A stretch of DNA of 64,000 bases from Cinclus cinclus (Eukaryota; Chordata; Aves; Passeriformes; Cinclidae), in the NCBI RefSeq assembly GCF_963662255.1, contig NC_085053.1:806001-870000 (forward strand), written 5' to 3'. Under the pieces are notes generated by a model that was given only the letters and a program-made list of their open reading frames with translations, ran no database searches and was not told the origin of the DNA. Shown piece after piece: positions 1 to 56,700 of the stretch. The position numbers and the translations under genes were made by a program. How positions within the stretch are numbered: position 1 is the stretch's first letter; each line of letters begins with the position of its first letter.

Positions 1-537
1 TCCTGTGTGCACCCCTCATGCCAGTCAGTCTCACAGGGACTGGCCCAGGACTAAGGAGATGACCCAAGCATGTCCCTCTGTTGGGTCTGCTAACTGAATA
101 GGCCACATGGGTACTTTTGCTCCTGGGTGCCCAGCTCCACTGACAGATAATCCAGGTCTGTCTACAAGATACATGTATGGCTCCTGCTGTGCCATGAGCA
201 CGTGCCAGTGTCCTGCCCAGAGGAGCAGCCACAGTGTCACTGCCCGCCACCAACCAACACTTGCACCAGATGTGCAAGAGAAACAGGGGATGACAGAGAG
301 GGGAATGGAGCCCTGTCCTCATCCAGAGCTAGCTGAAGGAGGATTTTCCCACATCCCAGACCTATTAGACCATTCCCCCATGCTGGACACATGGAAGCCC
401 ATTCCCCAGGAAGATCCCCATCATGCTGGCTCCAGGGCACAGGGCAGGACAGCAGCTCAGCCCTTTGCCTGGAGGACAATCACAGTGTGTGAGATTCGCC
501 CCAACAGCCAAAGTGATGATGCAAGCACTGCACTCAC
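1..537 (-). other. Intron 23 of PACS1 (partial)
   Basis: Intronic sequence downstream of exon 23. Open frames on both strands lack homology, splice logic or codon signature. No repeat recognised. Confidence 0.85.
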
Positions 538-45746
<45,209 letters not shown>

Positions 45747-48700
45747 CTGCAAACAGGAACAGAAGAGAAACAGTTACAATCACGCCTGGAAAAGGAAAAG
45801 CTCCGATCAGCTTTTACACACAGCAATATCCCAGTTTGAGGGGGAACAGGCTCCAGACACAAACCACATGCTGACATACACAAAGACAGCAGAAATATAT
45901 GAGGCTTCCCTGGCTTCTCAAGAGTGAATTTCTCCAACCTTTCATAAGCACAGGGAGGTGGACAGGAGGTGTATCTGTCTCTGACACAGGCCCATGGCCA
46001 CAGACAGCACTGGCCTCCAGTGACCACAGCCTGGGAACCCTTGCTCCGAGTCAGACCAAAAGCTGCAGGGTCAGAGGAATTAAATTCCAGCAATACGAAA
46101 GCACAGGGTCGATCTAATTTTAACCTTGTCTGCAAGGCTTTCCTGGATTGTTGGCTTTTTCAGTTTCAGACTCCTGGCTCCCAAAGATCTTGCTCCCACC
46201 TCCTCTTGTCAACCCACACATTCTTCTCCTCATCCCCAAACAAAAGTGCTAGCAAGTGGCTCAGGCTCTCTGATGGAAAGGGCTGGATGAGGGTAGGGAA
46301 CAAAGGGAAGGAAAAAGGAGAGGACTCAATTGGTGCCCTCTGGCCCTGGTGTTCACATGCCACACATAGGCAAGTAAATCACATTCTTCACCCAGGCAAT
46401 GCTACATTGCTCTGGTTAAAGCTGTCAGAGAGCTTGGGAGCAGATGAAATTTGGCCTCTGCAGCCAAATTCAGGCTCTGGGTAAGGGGACCATGGCATTG
46501 GCACTGTCATGGTTTTACCAGCTGGGGGGATTCAGAAGGCATACCCATAAACAAACTTCAAGCAGAGATCAAACCTGAAGCTAAGACAGCTCAATTTGAG
46601 GAAAGCAGAGGCCAGAGAAAGTTGCTGGGCAGGCTGTAGTGACTAGACATCATCTGTCACACTGGCCAGGAGCCAGCAGTGCCTTTGTGTCAGGTCCTTA
46701 CTCCATGGCATGGGCATCTCTGGCCTCTGGCATGGAATGCTAGCAGACACCAGCACTGCTCTTCTCAAATCCACTGCCAAGCTCTTTCTCCCAGATCAAG
46801 TTCATGTTCATGTAGGGGTGAAGTCCAGCAGTAGATGGGGATGAAAGACGAGCTGATGCTGGATTTTGGCACAAGTACCATGGACTGAAGCCTGCACTTG
46901 AACTACAGCACTTGACACTGGTGCCAGGTGCCTGACGATGCAGCAGCACAAGGTTGACTTGCAGCTCCACCACCCTTTCCACTGCTTTGCTGCAATGCCC
47001 GAGTGCAAAACAGCAAGAGAGGCGCAGCTAAAGGAGTGAGGGCAGATGTTGAAACAAGTACTGCTGGTATCCTGAAACACCCGTGGCTCTCCCTGAGCTC
47101 TGGTTTCTCACACAGGGCCAACAACAAGCAAGAGGCAGTCCTACGGTCTGCACTCCAGCACCTCTCCAAACATATCCTTGCCAGCCTCTTCCCCACCCCA
47201 GCTTATGCCATCTGTTCTCCCTCCTCATTTGCAAAGCTCTTGTTCCTGCTAAAATCCCCCAAAAAACAAGAGAGAACTACAAGCTCTCTCTTTTGCAGAG
47301 CTTTGCATTGCGACACAGCACAACCGGTGATGCTGCAGAAATTACAAAGAAGGTGGAAAAACCCAGGGCTGCCTGGGTTGTTCTGTCCACTGCCAGCAGC
47401 TGTGTGCCCTGGCAGCCAGGTGAAGCTGCATCTCCCAGCCTGGAGCACAGGACAGGGTGCTGGCTTCTGCTCTGCATCCCAAATAAAACAGCAGGCACAG
47501 ACAGACACACACACACACATGGCTGGGACCATGAAGCAGCAGGGCCAGGGCTGGAGGAAGGAGGCTATGAAGCCCTTTGCTTTCTTGCTTTCTTTGTAAT
47601 GCTGTAGCTGCAGCACAATTCTGCTCAGCTTGCCAGAAGCCACAGAGCCCAGGCCAGTCAGGTGCTGGGAGCAGAGGTAGGACAACACACTGGCATTGTC
47701 TCAGCTGGCAGGCAAGGAACAAAGGCCTTTTTTTCTCCAGCCCTGAGCTCGAGGATGGAAAAGGTACGGGAAGGAACAATGGTGTTCTCAGCACACAGAG
47801 CAGAGCACAAGGAGGGCGTTCTGTTCTCCACCAGGCATTCCTTCAATTCATCATTTATGAGCTTTGATCAAACCCTGTGGAGCACTTGGTGCTGGGGGGG
47901 GAGGAGGGGGGTGGAAATAATAAAATTAAAAGCCTCCTTTACAGCGATCAGAAAAACAAAAGCAGTTTAAAAAGACACGGGACACATCTGCTTTCTTTAT
48001 CCCCCATTGCTGGGCTGCTAGTACTAAAAGGCACTTCACACAAAAAAAAACAATGGAATGTTTATCCTCTCCATCGGTGGGGGGCAGGGTGTGTGGGGGA
48101 TGGATAAAAACCACTCTTACCCTCAACACGCTATCGCAGTCTAAGTTGGCATCTTACAAATCAAAGCAGTCTTCAGAAAGTGTGGCAGAAACAGGCCATA
48201 CCTTACTCAAATCACGATGAAAAGCCAAGTTGTCCCTGCCACCAGCACGAGGATCCTGAACTACTCAGGCACAGGTACAGCAAGGATTTGTGTGCCATAA
48301 CCGCCTCGAATAACAGTGCACTTATCTTTGCCAAGGTTTTACTGTACTTCCATCAAGTCTCAGGAGTCAGAACAGGGATCAGGCTCATAAGCCACTTCTA
48401 TCAACAAACCTGTTAGCTTAAACACTGGTAAATAAAACAGAGCAGACACGGGTGAAGCTGGAAATAGTGATAAAAGAACGAGGCTGCATTTGGAAGTGTC
48501 TAATACATATAGATACGATCTCTGTGAACATACAGAAAACAACCTAGCACACGCGAGGGGAACCCAGGAAGCCTCAGGTCTGGAGCTAAAAGAGCCTGAA
48601 ACATTTTAAAAGCCTGGGACTGCAGTTGAGGAGGTACAGAGAAATCCTGAGTGTTTCAGCAGTGACCTGCAGTTGTACAGGGGGAGTTCAGGCAGCAAAA

Positions 48701-51700
48701 AGCACTAAGTTGGCTGAAGCTGATTTAAATAAGGACAGTGGAAATCTGAGAGCCAGTATTTCCAGCCTTTACTGAAGGTTCAGAGTTTATGTCCCTGCCA
48801 GGAGCTCAGCTGGGTCCCAAACAGCAGCAGGAGCCTCTGTGCCCTCAGTCACTCAAGTGCCCCCACGGCCAGCAGGTAAAAGGTACTTGCCTGGTCGTGG
48901 ATTCAGGTTCACAAATAATTAGACAGCTTGATGCTACAATGAAGCTCCATCTTTTTACACCACTGCTGCAAGAATAGAATTTTCAAGAGAAACCTCAGCC
49001 TGACCCAATGGTTTCAACTTGCCCTGCTAATCCAAGTTGTGCTAAGTAGCTTCTTCACAGGCCCTTTGCTTCAGGAGGCAGCTCTCTGCAAAGAATATAA
49101 CATTTTGGGCACTGAGATGCAGCAAACGTGTCCAGAACAACCAAATAAATTGTCGCGTTCTTCATTCACTGGATGTTTTGCTTTTGCATCACTCTGAGTA
49201 GGAAGATGAGGAAAATAAACCCCCTCCAAGAAAAAGTCTGCCCTGCTGAATTAAATGCCTGTTTCTCCACAGGGAGCACAGTAATTGCACCAAGACCTCA
49301 CTCACGCAGAGACTGTCGAATCAACAGGAAGGAAAAATTAAAAATTAAAGACCTGCATTTTAATTAAAACCCCATCGAAGTAGAGAATAATAACAGGATG
49401 CATCCACAGCTATAGGGGACTCCAAGTCCACGATGGGAGCTGGGGCAGGAAGACTGTAGTACACAAATACCCTTTGTCCAGATTCAGAGCTGTGAAGAAC
49501 TGTCCCTAGAGAAAGTGTTTCACTTTCTTCTGAGGTCTGAAAACCTCCATCAGCTGATGGCTGTAAGGAAGGAATTGGTTTCCCTTTGGCCAGTGGACAG
49601 TTTCACCTCATCCAAGTTATTTCAGCATTTCAGGACAGCAAGCAGACTCTGAGCTGACACTTTACACCCACATCAGTCCCAAAATAAACTGAGCTACTCA
49701 AAGGAGACCTGGAGGGAGACACCCACCCACACACACCTTGCCCAGATAAACAGAGCCATTCTGCATGTGTGTCTGTTCAGGAGGGGCCAGAGCCAGGAAC
49801 CCTGCACAGCATTTTGGGGAGACAGCTGCTTCAGGAAGGTATGAATGTCTGCAGCACACCGAGCTGGCAGCACCAGGAAGAAAAGCAAAGCACATGGACA
49901 AACTTGTTGCTGCACTTACATGCCAAAGGCAAGGCTCCGTATTGGCCCAGGAGCTAGCTAGGGGAGAAAGCAGGGCTGAAATACTGTCCTCTGATGTCAC
50001 TGCCACATCAGATTTGGGCTCTGGTCAAGGGCAGCAGTAGCAGCCTTGGGAAGATGCTTCCTCCTTTCCAAACCTTAATGAGACAACTCCCTCAACGTGA
50101 TCTAATCTAGGTCACACTATCAGGGAAGCTTCCACACAACGTGAAATCAAAAGAGGAGGCAGAGGTCAGGCACCCCAGCTTTTGTCATGACAGAAACATA
50201 ACCTGAGCAACCTGCAAAGAAACCTAATAGTCCTTCATTCACATTTCCCACTAAGCTGACCTTTAATCAGCTGTCCTGGCTATAAATCCATTTGAGTAAG
50301 GTTTAAGCAGTCATGAAACAATTGCAGAGCCAGTATTTTCATTGTTCTTGTTCTCAAGGATCTTGAAATCCTTTTCCCAGCATTCATACAGAGAATTAAG
50401 CTCTTAAGATTCTGAAGACTAAGAGCTATAGAAATATAATAGAAATGCTGGAGCAAGCAGGTCTTGTTCAGCCAGGTAGGAGAATGGTATCTTATCTTAC
50501 ACAACAGGTTCTACCCAGAATCTCACAAGGACACACATGTACAGCCAGACACTATCCCTTTACAGCTGAAATACTGTCCTGCTCACTTCAGATAAATCAC
50601 AGATATGTCTATTCCAAAATGAGCAAGCAAAAGGGGGTGGGCGTGTTAAAATTTTGCAGATCTGCATAATTTTTACAAGATCCTAGAACTCCACATGGGC
50701 ACATTTGCTACTTGAAGCTAATACGACCAAGAAGTAAAGCACAACTGAGCTTAGGTACTCTAATCCAACATATCAACTGGAAAATACTGAGAGATGTCTT
50801 CCTTCAGTAGGTCAAGACATTGGTTGGGGCTCTAGGGGACTCACCAAGGGCACAAAGGGACCAGGGTCCCTGCAAGCCAAACAACCCACAAAGCAGAGTT
50901 TACATATTCCATTGGTACTTCTTATTTCCTAGTGCTTCAGTGTGGGGAATAAAAAAGGTATAAATCTGTGAAGGAAAGGGCACTGCTGCGACACAGCAAT
51001 GCTGGTGTTAAATGCAAACCCCCATAGGTGTTAAAGCCAAAACCCCACAGCTCCACAGACTCCTCAAGGAGCCAAGCAGAATTTCTTGTGGCACTTGGCC
51101 ACTTCTTGGCCAGGTAGAGCAGTTGTATGTGACACAAGTCCCACCTGCAGGAACTCAGCCCGTCTGGCACCACCTGCTCACCTCCAGCTACATGCCCTGA
51201 ACTGAGCTACTGAGAAACAGCAGCTCTCTCCCCCTTCAGGAAATCATCTCAGCAAGAGCAGGGCTAGCTCCTCACACATAGCAGGGGTGGTTCGTCACAC
51301 ATCTGCCAGGCCCAGTCGGATCTCAGTTCCTGCACACATTGTTACACATTGGTTTCTTACTCTTCAATTTGATGATTTCAAATCCCTTTATAGGGTGGCT
51401 TAAAGGAGGGGAAAAACCCAACCACTGACAAAGCAGGGATTAAGTCTGTTTCTCAGACAGCCTATGGAGTATAAAGGAGTCAGGCAAACTCACCTAGGTG
51501 TTCACACCGTGCTGCCTGCAAAGCCAGGCATGGGCACAAATGCAGTTAAATACATCCCTCCTGGTTTGCTTCTTCCAAACCCAGCGTCCAGAACAACAGG
51601 ACTGCACAGCATCCTGATACCAAAGTGAGCATCAGTGAAAGTGCCTATAGTACTGCTGAAATAGGTTTGATCACTGTTTTCCAAGTTTTGAAGCAGCAGG

Positions 51701-52419
51701 AAGATGCTTTACTAGTTTTAAAGAATAAAGTCAGCAAATAATAAACGGCTGATTCATGGTTAAGGCTCCCGTGACAGACATCAGAACTACATTTTCTGTA
51801 TTACAGGTGACACAAGCACATCTGGTATCTGTTGTATTAATTCAGTAGTAGCTGGAGCAGCCAGAGGTGCCACCAAGGAAGGAGATGGAGGCAGACCAGG
51901 CACAGCCACATCCCCCAGCCCAAAGGCATGTGGCAGCTGTGGGTCTCACAAGCTTGCAGGAGACTGCAGCAAAGCTCAGCAATGCTAATCTCCCATCTGA
52001 GCACATAATGATCTCAGCCAAAACACCACTGTCAGGGAAGGGGAGCCTTTAGGATGTGAGATGGACAAGCCTCTTCTGGAGCTAGGGCTTCATCTCTCAG
52101 CTAGCTGGCAACAAAGCAAAGGCACAACCCACAAAGTTTTTGTGAAGCAGCCAGGCTGGAGGGCAGCTCCCCTTAGCACTGGCAAAGAAACAGATACACA
52201 AATGAGCAAATGAATCACGCCCTACACCCAAAGGAGACTCTGGGAGGAAGAATGCAGAAAAAAACCAAATGGGGGGTGGAGGATGAAGAGGAGAGACCTT
52301 TGGAGCTGGAACAAGCCCAGCAGTCCCTCCACTCCCTGGCTCACCCTTGAGTGCTTTCCTTATGCAACCCCTGCCCCAGACAGCCTGACCACTAGACTGG
52401 CTATTGCAGGCATGCTACA

Positions 52420-52981
52420 TGGTATAAATATACATATTATGGTATTGGCTTTTTGCAAGTATTGGAGTAAATACTATATGTGTAGTGTTGAAATGGTTTT
52501 TAAGATATAATTTTAAAAGTAACATAGGCTAATAAATGTCTTTGTAGTAAGTAAACTACCTACTTAGTTAAGTAACACCCAGTAAAAACACCTACTACTA
52601 TAGCAATTACCAATACCAACTGTTTACAAAACTTAAAAACCACAACCCAAATTAATACTAATATTTAAAACCACAGCCAAAAAATACACATACTCTCAAA
52701 ACACAAACTCAAAAAGTAACCATATACAATTCTTAGAACATAGAAAATAGTTTGTAAAAAAGTTTGAAAATATATAAGTCTATAAATATGCAACGGGCTA
52801 ATGAATTTTAAAAGTGTCTCCAAAACAACATATGTACTCTTAACTAAATGCAAACACCTGGCCATTATAACCCTTTTACTTTATTATTTACTTTATTTAT
52901 TATTTACTTTATTTATCTTATTATCTTTTATTAAACCTTTTAAAACCTACCAAAAAAAAAAAATAAACCTCATTTTTCACA
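52420..52981 (+). mobile_element. Solo LTR, left copy of inverted pair (G-poor)
   Basis: About 562 bp starting TGGTATAAATA and ending TTTTTCACA, with AATAAA at 52962-52967. It aligns along its whole length with the reverse complement of 53090-53615. It is strikingly G-poor on the plus strand: only 5 G in 52601-52740. A possible TSD is TACA at 52416-52419 and 52983-52986, one base off the LTR end. It contains a small (ttattta/ctttatt) expansion at about 52880-52920. Antisense to PACS1. Confidence 0.78.
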
Positions 52982-53089
52982 TTACAGAACACTGCCTGCC
53001 TACCTGTAGTCCTTCCCATCTGCCCCAGAGCTCCCCAGAACTGGCAGGAGCTGCATGAAGTTGCCAATAGCTGAGAAGGACCATCAGAG

Positions 53090-53615
53090 TGTGAAAAAAT
53101 GAGGTTTATTTTCTTGGTAGATTTAAAAAAGTTTAATAAAAGACAATAAGGGACAAACAATAAAGCAAAAGGGTATAGAGCTGGGTTCTTGGCATTCAGT
53201 CTGGACACACCCCTTAAATTTATTAGATCGTTGCATATTCATAGACTTATCACACGTTATCAAATTTTTTTATAAACTATTTTCCATATTCTAGGAACTG
53301 TTTTGCTTGGCCACTCCTTGAGTCTGCCTTTTTTAGAGCATGCATGTTTTTTGGCTGTGCTTTTGATTTATTTTTTTTTCATCAGTCTTAATTTGGGCTG
53401 TGGTCTTTAATTCCTACAGAGGGTAAATGGTGTATCATTAGCAGGTGTCTTAATGGGTGTTATCCAACCAAGGTAGTTCACTTACTACAAAGATACTTTA
53501 TCAGCCCATGTTACTCCTAAAGAAAACTATATCTTAAAAACCATTTCAACACCACATATATGGTATCCACCTTAATATTTGCAAAAAGCCAATACCATAA
53601 TATGTATTTATAACA
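53090..53615 (-). mobile_element. Solo LTR, right copy of inverted pair
   Basis: 526 bp, 5' end TGTTATAAATA at 53615 and 3' end TTTTTTCACA at 53090. It is flanked by a perfect 4-bp duplication AGAG (53086-53089 and 53616-53619), which fits an ERV1/gamma-type insertion. AATAAA lies at 53110-53105 in the direction of PACS1 transcription. Shared blocks with the left copy include catattatggtattggctt, tgttgaaatggtttttaaga and tttgtagtaagt. No internal genes. Confidence 0.8.
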
Positions 53616-53660
53616 AGAGCTAACGGCTTCCATCTATATGCAATTCACCTCAAGGCATGC

Positions 53661-53780
53661 AGCAGCACATCTGCCCCAGTCTGCAGCAGGAGCAGCACAT
53701 CTGCCCCAGTCTGCAGCAGGAGCAGCACATCTGCCCCAGTCTGCAGCAGGAGCAGCACATCTGCCCCAGTCTGCAGCACA
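53661..53780. repeat. 30-bp minisatellite, four copies
   Basis: Unit agcagcacatctgccccagt followed by ctgcagcagg. Three copies are identical and the fourth diverges in its last bases. It begins 46 bp beyond the right LTR. The unit length is a multiple of three, so it yields repetitive open frames on both strands; these are not evidence of coding. Confidence 0.95.
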
Positions 53781-56700
53781 TCCCCCTCCCAAGCTGCCCA
53801 CGCTGCAAGAACAAAGCCAGCACCCAGCCTCCTTCCAGCACACACCCAAGGGAATCCTCCCTTTGGCAGCCAGCTCTGCTACAGGGAGATGAAAGGGTTA
53901 AAGAAAGCGCCTCAAGGCACAGGTAACCTCACTCTCCTCCCTGTGCTCTCCACTGCATCCATGCCCCAGCCCTGAGCACAGCATCCCCAAAGCCACAGCA
54001 AAGGGCTGGGAGTTGTAACATCTGCACAGCAAGTGGGGCTGTCACAGCTGCATCTCACCAACCCCCCTGCATCCCTGCTACAGGTGAGACCAGCCCCTCT
54101 GACAGCCTGCAGGCAAATCCTCCCTCCCTGCTGTGTCCAGAACGCTGTTCTGGCTGTTCTGCCAGCAACCAGTGCCCCAGCAGCTCCCCTCCCCAGCCAG
54201 CCAGGGCTGGAATACAGGCCACATGCAGAGGTAAGCCAGTCTGGTTTAGTATTTAGGATTTTTTCTTTCAAGAGCAAGAAGCACAGCTCTCAGAGTACTC
54301 TTGCACTCAACTACTTCAAAGGTGCCTGGTGTCTCTCATTCTGCTTTTCGTCCCCATTGCTGAGCAGCCTACAGCAAAAGCCCACTGTGCTCTGCAAACT
54401 CCTGCTCCCCACCTGGTACCCTGGGCAGACAGCATAGTCCCAGCACACTGTCCCCAAGGCCTACAAATCTGTAGAGAAAAAGGACTCTGCCTCAAATAGT
54501 CTGATCTTCTCCTTCTCTTCTCTGTACATGAGCCATCAAGAAGAAAAAAGGATGCCAAGAGGAGCCTGGACTTGAGGCTCATGTCAGAAGAAGGCTCAGC
54601 TCTGCTCGGGTTATCCGTCACTGTGATCTCCTCAGCACAAGCAAGCAGGGCTAGGAAGCCTCCAGCTAGGAAAGCAGTCAAGGAAAAACAGATGGCTTCC
54701 TGGTGTGCCCAAAGCTGAACTTGCTCTCAGGGCATGAACAGTGTGCCATCCCTCTGCCCAATTTCTCTCCACTTCAAAGAGCTCCCAGAACATCACCTGA
54801 CACAGAGGTGAGCTGAACAGCCTGTCACCCCAGAGACCAGACTGGCTCACAACATGGGTCACATCAAATTACTTCTCACTCAGCCATCCCAAAACAGCTC
54901 CTAGTTCACTAACAAGTCAGGCACATGGCCCTCCCACTCAAAGCCAAGGTAATGATGCCACATAATTCTTAAGACCTGATGCTTCTTTGGAAGACAACCA
55001 CACCACACTGTTTCAAATAAACAGACTGTCTGAAAACTGTTGTAGGAGCTTTTTTAATAATTAATTTTGGGGGTGGGTTTTATGGTTGGTTTTGAACTTG
55101 CTTTTTCTCTTGCTGACCCATCTGGACCCAAGGCAGCAAAGCCAGGATAGGTGAACCATTCCTAACCACTTTCTGTAACCTTGACTTAAACCAGGTGCAT
55201 CAAGCACCCGCAAAGAGGCTTTTGTTTGTGGAGTTTGCCATGTGGCCCAACATACACAAGCTGGGAGAACCACACAGGCATAATTTAGACCTCAAAATGC
55301 TGTTTGCTTCTTTACTGAGAACTCAATGTCCTGTAAGAGTAAAGGCAGAGCAACTAGCAGCAGTGAAAAAACATTGTGAACTTTGATGGTAAGTTTGGTA
55401 TTAGCACAGCAATCAAATATGCAAAGCACGTTGCTGGAGGGCTTGCTTTCAGGCTAGGAGAACACAGATCCCAATAATACCATTCCCATTGCAGCAAGTC
55501 TGTCCAATCCTGCCATTCTGGCCTTCTTCTAGACAGCCATGAGCAGCCAGCCACCCCAACACCTCCAAGAGCCAATGGTCTGCACTATTCCTTCTCCCCT
55601 GACTCCAGACAATAATGGTCTGACATCCAAAGAAGTATCAAAATTGGCTGCTGAAGTTTGAAACATAGTTGTTCTGCACAATTCCCATTGTGCCTAAAAT
55701 ACAGGAGAACTATTTAGGCATCCCAAAATATGATTTCTCTCCAGCGTGCAAAAATACAGAAATAACAACCTGAACTACAGGGAAGGAAAACTGAAACTCT
55801 AAACCCCAAAGTATTCAACAGCAGGTCAAGAAGGAAGGTTAGGAGAAACACCAGCTCCACAAAGAGCAATTTCCACAGCTGTACCAAAACCCTGTGTAAT
55901 GCTCAGCTGTGCACTCTGACCTCCGAGCTCCACAGCTCTGCTTCACCTGAGCACAGGTGCTTTCATCCCTGGGACTGCAACGCTGGCAACCCATTTGTTC
56001 TCTGGCCACAGCTCAAAGGATGTTCCCAAATCAAACACATTAAAACAGTTATAAAAGAAAGGTGGCTCTTTCCCAGAAGCATTTATTTGAACAGTGCTGG
56101 TTTTTACAAGGCAACAACAGCCAGCTGACAAAAGCAGCCTCCATCAGCACTAAATATAATTCACAAAGAACTCTAAATCCTGCCACTAAAGCTGGTGCAT
56201 TCAGCATTAAACTTGCTGGAAACACTGATGAACAGCCCTCAAACTGGAACAAAACACTGAGGATAAGCAGCTGAAAGTTACAGTCCCTTGCAGATTTATC
56301 TCCCGAGAAAGGAACGGGCAAACTGAGAGGAGTTTTCCAATATTAACAGTAATCAAAAAAAGGTCTGAAAATGCCAAAGCATTTAGCACTCCTTGCAAGG
56401 AAATGCCTCTGATAGAAGCTACACTGGGCTCCAGCACAAATCCCTTGCATTTTTTCCATCAAATATTCTGGGCAGCACTCGCTCATTTGCACACTGTCTG
56501 CTCAGAAGAGGACAGATAAGCTGGGAAGGAAATCACCAGAGAGCAGAAAGAAGGGATCTAGCGAGATTCCAAAAGCCAAACAGTGGAACGCACAGCCCCA
56601 GCTGATGCAAGAATGAGATGGCTGAAGTGAAACTCCCAGCACTGCTGTCAGGGATGGAACTCCAGTAGGAACCAGAAGCAGCATTTTAACTTCCAAAACC

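Larger units (their letters stand above)
52420..53615. repeat. Imperfect inverted repeat with >500-bp arms and a 108-bp spacer
   Basis: The two LTRs lie tail to tail with a 108-bp unrelated spacer (52982-53089). Differing flanking duplications suggest two independent insertions rather than a DNA-level inversion. Transcribed as part of intron 1, the arms could pair as a long, mismatched RNA hairpin. Confidence 0.8.

Noticed and set aside
1..537. Possible last PACS1 exon
   Set aside because: I looked on the minus strand for the expected continuation after the split Val codon and found no matching frame with an acceptor.
46505..46545. tcatggttttaccagctggg resembling the start of a common avian ERVK LTR
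   Set aside because: Only about 20 bases look similar and the expected downstream LTR sequence does not follow.
47003..47690. Overlapping open frames of 160-198 codons on both strands
   Set aside because: They overlap in several frames, have no domain, repeat or splice logic, and lie in GC-rich intron 1 DNA, so they are chance frames.
52420..53615. Inverted repeat as a DNA transposon with terminal inverted repeats, or a palindromic duplication
   Set aside because: Each arm has its own TG...CA ends, AATAAA near its 3' end and its own short flanking duplication, which fits two solo LTRs better.
53638..53926. Repetitive open frames on both strands with 10-residue repeats
   Set aside because: Fully explained by the 30-bp minisatellite, whose unit is a multiple of three and stop-free in several frames.
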